Positions 15,520 to 18,241 of a DNA stretch of 18,241 bases are shown piece after piece; positions within the stretch are counted from its first letter, which is position 1; every line of letters begins with the position of its first letter. A program made the translations under genes and the position numbers. Under the pieces are notes generated by a model that was not told where the DNA came from, searched no databases, and was given only the letters and a program-made list of their open reading frames with translations. The stretch comes from an uncultured Akkermansia sp. Lineage in GTDB: Bacteria > Verrucomicrobiota > Verrucomicrobiia > Verrucomicrobiales > Akkermansiaceae. The stretch is from the NCBI GenBank assembly GCA_900766865.1, contig CAAFXA010000350.1, positions 1 to 18,241 of the forward strand, written 5' to 3'.

Positions 15520-16428
15520 TCAGCGCTGCTCGCGCACAATCTCCGTACCGATACCCTCCGGGGTGAAAATCTCCAGCAGCAGTGTGTGCGGCAGGCGGCC
15601 ATCCACAAAGTGCACTTTACGCACACCAGCATTCAACGCATCCACGGCGCTCTTTACCTTGGGAATCATACCGCCGGAGATAACACCTTCATCAATAAGC
15701 TGGAAGGCTTCCTTGCGGTCGATACTCTTAATGATGGTGCTGGGGTCCTTGGGGTCCAGCATCAGGCCGGGCACGTCGGAAATGTACACAAGTTTCACCG
15801 GCTTAAGCTCGCAGGCCAGTGCAGCAGCGGCAAGATCGGCGTTCACATTGAGCGCCTGGTTGGTACCCAGCTCGCGGGCAAGCGGGGAGATAACGGGCGT
15901 AAGCTGCAGGGAGAGAGCCTCCTCCACGCGGCGCAGCTGGCTGCCAATTACCCGGCCCACCATGCCAATATCCACAGGGTTGCCCTCCGCATCTCGCTCC
16001 ATGAGCTTCTCGCCCACAAACACATTGGTACCGGGAATGCCTACAGCCTTGCCACCGGCAGTACGCATCATCTCCACCAGCCCCGGGTTAATGGTGCCGG
16101 AAAGAGTACGCTCCACAATGTCGATAGCCTCGGGCGTGGTGACACGCAAGCCATTCACAAAGCGAGCTTCCAGACCGGCATCGGCCATAGCCTTGGAGAT
16201 AGCCTTGCCACCGCCGTGAACCACAACGGGATTGAGCCCCATGGCCTCCATCACCACGATGTCGCGCATGAGCGACTTCACCAGCTCCGGGTTATCCATG
16301 GCGGAACCGCCGAATTTGATAAGGATGGTCTTGTCGCGGTAGGACTGCATGTACGGCAGAGCCTCGATGAGGATGTCGGCCTTGCGGATTTCTTCTTCCG
16401 GCTTAATAACAGTTCGTGTGCTGATCAT
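15520..16428 (-). CDS. argB: Acetylglutamate kinase
   Basis: 302 residues; second step of arginine (ornithine) synthesis, phosphorylating N-acetyl-L-glutamate. Motifs of the amino-acid kinase fold: IKFGGSAM at 37-44 (K38), VVHGGGKAIS at 70-79, NVNADLAAAALA at 194-205 and SGGMIPKVKSA at 251-261 (K257). The N-terminal helix KADILIEALPYMQSYRDKT (16-34) and the C-terminal LLEIFTPEGIGTEI (about 284-297) are features of the hexameric, arginine-inhibited type, so feedback inhibition by arginine is expected. It starts 6 nt after corA and precedes nadK by 21 nt. No other arginine gene is in the window. Confidence 0.96.
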   Translation of the reverse strand: MISTRTVIKPEEEIRKADILIEALPYMQSYRDKTILIKFGGSAMDNPELVKSLMRDIVVMEAMGLNPVVVHGGGKAISKAMADAGLEARFVNGLRVTTPEAIDIVERTLSGTINPGLVEMMRTAGGKAVGIPGTNVFVGEKLMERDAEGNPVDIGMVGRVIGSQLRRVEEALSLQLTPVISPLARELGTNQALNVNADLAAAALACELKPVKLVYISDVPGLMLDPKDPSTIIKSIDRKEAFQLIDEGVISGGMIPKVKSAVDALNAGVRKVHFVDGRLPHTLLLEIFTPEGIGTEIVREQR

Positions 16429-16434
16429 GGTGCG

Positions 16435-17424
16435 TCAGATATAACGTTTGAGTTTGAAAATGACAAGCGGAAGCACGCCAGCCGCCACCATCATGATGAG
16501 CGACACCCAGCTGCCCCACTCCTCCTGCAGGAAGGGCATAAACTTGAAGTTCATACCGAAGATACTGGCAATGAGCGTGGGAGGCATGAATACCACGCTC
16601 ATGATGGTGAAGACCTTCACGATATCGTTCTGCTCGATGTTAATGAGCCCCAGAACGGCATCGAGCATGAAGTTAATCTTGTTGGAGAGGAAGGAAGCGT
16701 ACTCGGCCAGGGAGTTTACGTCTCGGGAAACAGGGCGCAGCGGAACGTAGAGACTGTCGTGCGTACTGATGCAGGAATCCTCGTTACCGGCAAAGGTTAT
16801 CATGCGCAGCAGGTTCACCAGAGCATCTCGCTGGCGGGTAATGAGGTCACCCACGCGCCCCAGCTCCTCCAAAGCATCGCGCAGGTCGTCCGTATCCGGG
16901 CTTTCTTCCTTTTCCTTGCGGCGCTTATGCGTACCGAAAACCTTCTTGGAAAGGGCATCCAGGTCTGCACCGAATCGCTCCAGCACGTCAGCCTGGCGGT
17001 CAACCAGTGTTTCCAGAAGGCCGATAAAGACGAGGTCGCGGTTCGTTTCCTGGCGGCGCAGCAGCTGGTGGGAAAACACACGGAACGAGTACGAATCCGT
17101 ATGGCGAATGGTGATGAGCACGCGTTCCTTCAGAATGAAGGTTATTTCCGCTATCATGGGCTCATCCGTCTCCACGCGGGAGAGCACCGTCGTCGTCATG
17201 AAACGCGCCCCATCCTCGCAGTACAGTCGGGAGGTGGACTCAATTTCCCGCATCTCATCCTTGGTGGGCATCTCGATAGCGCACAACTGCTCGGCGTATG
17301 CGAGCTCCTCTGCTGTAGGAGTGAGTAGGTCTATCCAGAAAATACCGACCGGCCGGGAGTCCCTGTCCTCCAGACCAACAATTCGGGTAATGCCCTGTGC
17401 TGATTGTGTGTATATGCGAATCAT
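16435..17424 (-). CDS. corA: CorA-type magnesium/cobalt channel
   Basis: 329 residues. Large cytoplasmic N-terminal domain, then a long helical region (about 135-265) leading into TM1 (about 269-289), the signature loop GMN at 290-292 (SIFGMNFKFMP) and TM2 (about 303-323), ending in the basic tail KLKRYI. This is the CorA/MIT pentameric channel layout for Mg2+ uptake. A charged insert HKRRKEKEESPDTDD at about 166-180 lengthens the helical part. The ATG at 17424 is chosen over one 23 codons upstream (17493) because MIRIYTQ matches a family start and the promoter lies between the two. First gene of the corA-argB-nadK-DUF805-DUF805-like run. Confidence 0.95.
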   Translation of the reverse strand: MIRIYTQSAQGITRIVGLEDRDSRPVGIFWIDLLTPTAEELAYAEQLCAIEMPTKDEMREIESTSRLYCEDGARFMTTTVLSRVETDEPMIAEITFILKERVLITIRHTDSYSFRVFSHQLLRRQETNRDLVFIGLLETLVDRQADVLERFGADLDALSKKVFGTHKRRKEKEESPDTDDLRDALEELGRVGDLITRQRDALVNLLRMITFAGNEDSCISTHDSLYVPLRPVSRDVNSLAEYASFLSNKINFMLDAVLGLINIEQNDIVKVFTIMSVVFMPPTLIASIFGMNFKFMPFLQEEWGSWVSLIMMVAAGVLPLVIFKLKRYI

Positions 17425-17439
17425 GCCGGTTGCGCTGAT

Positions 17440-17468
17440 AGTATGCCTCTTTTGGCGCCGGAAAGCAA
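17440..17468 (-). promoter_or_regulatory. Promoter of the corA operon
   Basis: On the minus strand TTGCTT (17468-17463) preceded by GGC, 17-nt spacer, CATACT (17445-17440); TACTAT overlaps as an alternative -10 with a 19-nt spacer. Predicted start near 17433, about 9 nt before the ATG at 17424. Its position excludes the longer corA reading from 17493. Confidence 0.55.
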
Positions 17469-17549
17469 GCCTAAACTGCCAGTCTATGCACATCTCGGAG
17501 CATTCCCAGCAAAAAAAGCAGCATTCGCCGGATAATTATGATTTATTGA

Positions 17550-17577
17550 TTGACTCTCCTTCTTTTCATGTTATAGT
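17550..17577 (+). promoter_or_regulatory. Promoter of the PUR-like gene
   Basis: TTGACT (17550-17555), 16-nt spacer, TATAGT (17572-17577), in an AT-rich stretch. Predicted start about 17584; leader about 35 nt. A 6-bp hairpin TGAGCG/CGCTCA (17588-17607, 8-nt loop) would sit at the transcript's 5' end. Confidence 0.6.
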
Positions 17578-17619
17578 ATAGAGTCGTTGAGCGAATAACC
17601 ACGCTCACGCTATACGACA

Positions 17620-17826
17620 GTGGACGACGACATCATTTGCACAGAAAAAATCATCGCAGATCGCAAGACCTTTTTCATTGACCTCAAGAGCAATGCCCGA
17701 GGCCGTGTGGTTCGCATCACAGAAAAGGTGAGCTCCAACCGCGACCGCATCATGGTACCCGCAGAAATCCTCGACGATTTCATCGAAGCTCTGCAGGATA
17801 TCCGCCGGGCCAATCAGGAAAACTGA
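17620..17826 (+). CDS. Small PUR-alpha-like nucleic-acid-binding protein, GTG start
   Basis: 68 residues. The pattern RKTFFIDLKSNARGRVVRITEK followed by RIMVPAEILDDFIEALQDI corresponds to one PUR repeat (beta strands plus one helix), as in the bacterial PUR/DUF3276 proteins of Bacteroidota, spirochaetes and Verrucomicrobiota; these bind single-stranded DNA or RNA, usually as dimers. The aromatic pair F18-F19 and the basic residues R15, R28 and R32 fit the binding strand. The start must be the GTG at 17620: the in-frame TTG further up runs into a stop, and the only internal ATG (in RIMVPAE) would remove most of the fold. It has a good AT-rich promoter and stands alone. A general RNA- or ssDNA-binding role is family knowledge; the targets here are unknown. 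Confidence 0.8.
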   Translation: MDDDIICTEKIIADRKTFFIDLKSNARGRVVRITEKVSSNRDRIMVPAEILDDFIEALQDIRRANQEN

Positions 17827-17830
17827 TGTA

Positions 17831-17855
17831 AAACAGCCGACTGCCCGTGCTGTTT
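17831..17855 (+). terminator. Weak stem-loop after the PUR-like gene
   Basis: AAACAGC (17831-17837) and GCTGTTT (17849-17855) form a 7-bp stem with an 11-nt loop directly after the stop codon, followed by ATATTGTTAG. The stem is short and the U-tract weak, so termination would be partial at best. Confidence 0.4.
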
Positions 17856-17922
17856 ATATTGTTAGTCATACAGCAATGCACTGAAAAACCACAGTGTTAT
17901 GGCAGGAATATCATCATCCCCC

Positions 17923-17957
17923 ACACTTTTGGCTCGACAAGTGGTCGAAAAAAGTGT
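17923..17957. repeat. Interrupted palindrome over the glgA-like promoter
   Basis: ACACTTTT (17923-17930) pairs with AAAAGTGT (17950-17957), and inside it TCGAC (17934-17938) pairs with GTCGA (17944-17948) around AAGTG. The two half-stems are separated by GGC on one side and a single A on the other. It covers the -35 and the spacer and touches the -10, the position of a repressor operator. No regulator is encoded in the window. Confidence 0.5.
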
Positions 17958-17962
17958 CTAAT
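17934..17962 (+). promoter_or_regulatory. Promoter and leader of the glycogen synthase-like gene
   Basis: TCGACA (17934-17939) preceded by GGC, 17-nt spacer, TCTAAT (17957-17962). Predicted start near 17969; leader about 62 nt. The leader opens with a stem-loop, CGCTGGG (17971-17977) with CTCAGCG (17986-17992, one G-U pair), and closes with GAGGA (18021-18025), the only good Shine-Dalgarno in the window, 5 nt before the ATG. Confidence 0.55.
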
Positions 17963-18030
17963 AGTGCGGACGCTGGGTTAGAATACTCAGCGCAAACCGG
18001 GTTAACATCAAACTAAACTAGAGGAAAAGT

Positions 18031-18241
18031 ATGAACAGAAGAATAAAAGTACTGAAGCTGGGTTGGGAGTTTCCCCCGCTTATCAATGGAGGTTTGGGTG
18101 TTGCCTGCATGGGCATCTCCAAGGCGCTGGCTAAAGAAGTGGATTTGACGGTGATTGTTCCCAAAGCCAAACCCGGCGCAACATACGAGGGCTTCGGCCT
18201 CACCGGTATCAACAACCTGGAGTATCAGGAAATGGAAACCC
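18031..18241 (+). CDS. Glycogen synthase-like glycosyltransferase, 5' part only
   Basis: The first 70 codons; the gene runs off the window. MNRRIKVLKLGWEFPPLINGGLG is the start of a GT-B fold glycosyltransferase: the glycine-rich loop GGLG follows the first strand, as in starch/glycogen synthase catalytic domains (GT5) and related GT4 enzymes, where it binds the sugar nucleotide. The form WEFPP-x-x-x-GGLG-x-A is the one I associate with the glycogen synthase of Bacteroidota-type organisms rather than the E. coli form (K-x-GGLGDV). A GAGGA ribosome-binding site lies 5 nt upstream, and the promoter overlaps a palindrome. Glycogen synthesis is therefore likely, but a different GT4 role cannot be excluded from 70 residues. 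Confidence 0.8.
   Translation, partial: MNRRIKVLKLGWEFPPLINGGLGVACMGISKALAKEVDLTVIVPKAKPGATYEGFGLTGINNLEYQEMET

Noticed and set aside
14629..17328. An 899-codon open frame on the plus strand across the nadK-argB-corA region
   Set aside because: It is antisense to three well-identified enzymes, crosses their intergenic gaps, and its translation is His/Gly/Ala-rich without a domain: the usual mirror image of codon-biased genes.
17425..17493. Upstream start for corA (23 extra codons)
   Set aside because: The extension is basic and unlike CorA, and the best promoter would lie inside it.

Overview
The window looks like a chromosomal segment of a Verrucomicrobiota bacterium, most likely an Akkermansia-like member. 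This is an inference from moderately high GC, almost no Shine-Dalgarno sequences, a small PUR-type nucleic-acid-binding protein next to a WEFPP-type glycogen synthase-like glycosyltransferase, and many secreted or membrane proteins without obvious relatives. No sequence comparison was run. Nothing points to a phage, plasmid, IS element or CRISPR array; this is ordinary housekeeping chromosome with some lineage-specific genes.

Layout. 51-6393 is entirely minus strand: an unusual fused ribose-5-phosphate isomerase B/serine hydroxymethyltransferase gene; an ankyrin-like membrane protein followed by a secreted repeat protein (one operon, 4024 to 1852); an MFS transporter; and a membrane protein of unknown function that ends in a perfect 18-bp inverted repeat. 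6480-12928 is plus strand: a second secreted protein built from the same repeat module, then topoisomerase III with three C-terminal repeats, followed closely by an SBF-like transporter and two tandem YwaF/TIGR02206-type membrane proteins. 13081-13463 is the RNase P RNA gene (rnpB) with its own promoter. 17424-13564 is a compact minus-strand operon corA - argB - nadK - two DUF805-type membrane proteins. 17620-18241 is plus strand again: a GTG-started PUR-like protein and the 5' end of a glycogen synthase-like gene whose promoter overlaps a palindrome.

Function. Core metabolism is represented by one-carbon and pentose-phosphate chemistry (fusion protein), arginine synthesis (argB), NADP synthesis (nadK), Mg2+ uptake (corA), DNA topology (topB), tRNA maturation (rnpB) and probably glycogen (glgA-like). 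The best candidates for undescribed biology are the secreted V-x-D-[KR]-A-x-A-D-A-A repeat family, shared by two genes that flank an MFS/unknown membrane pair, and the RpiB-GlyA fusion. Several promoters share a GGCTTG-type -35 region with a 17-nt spacer, and some put the predicted transcript start only 5-10 nt before the start codon, so near-leaderless translation may be common here.
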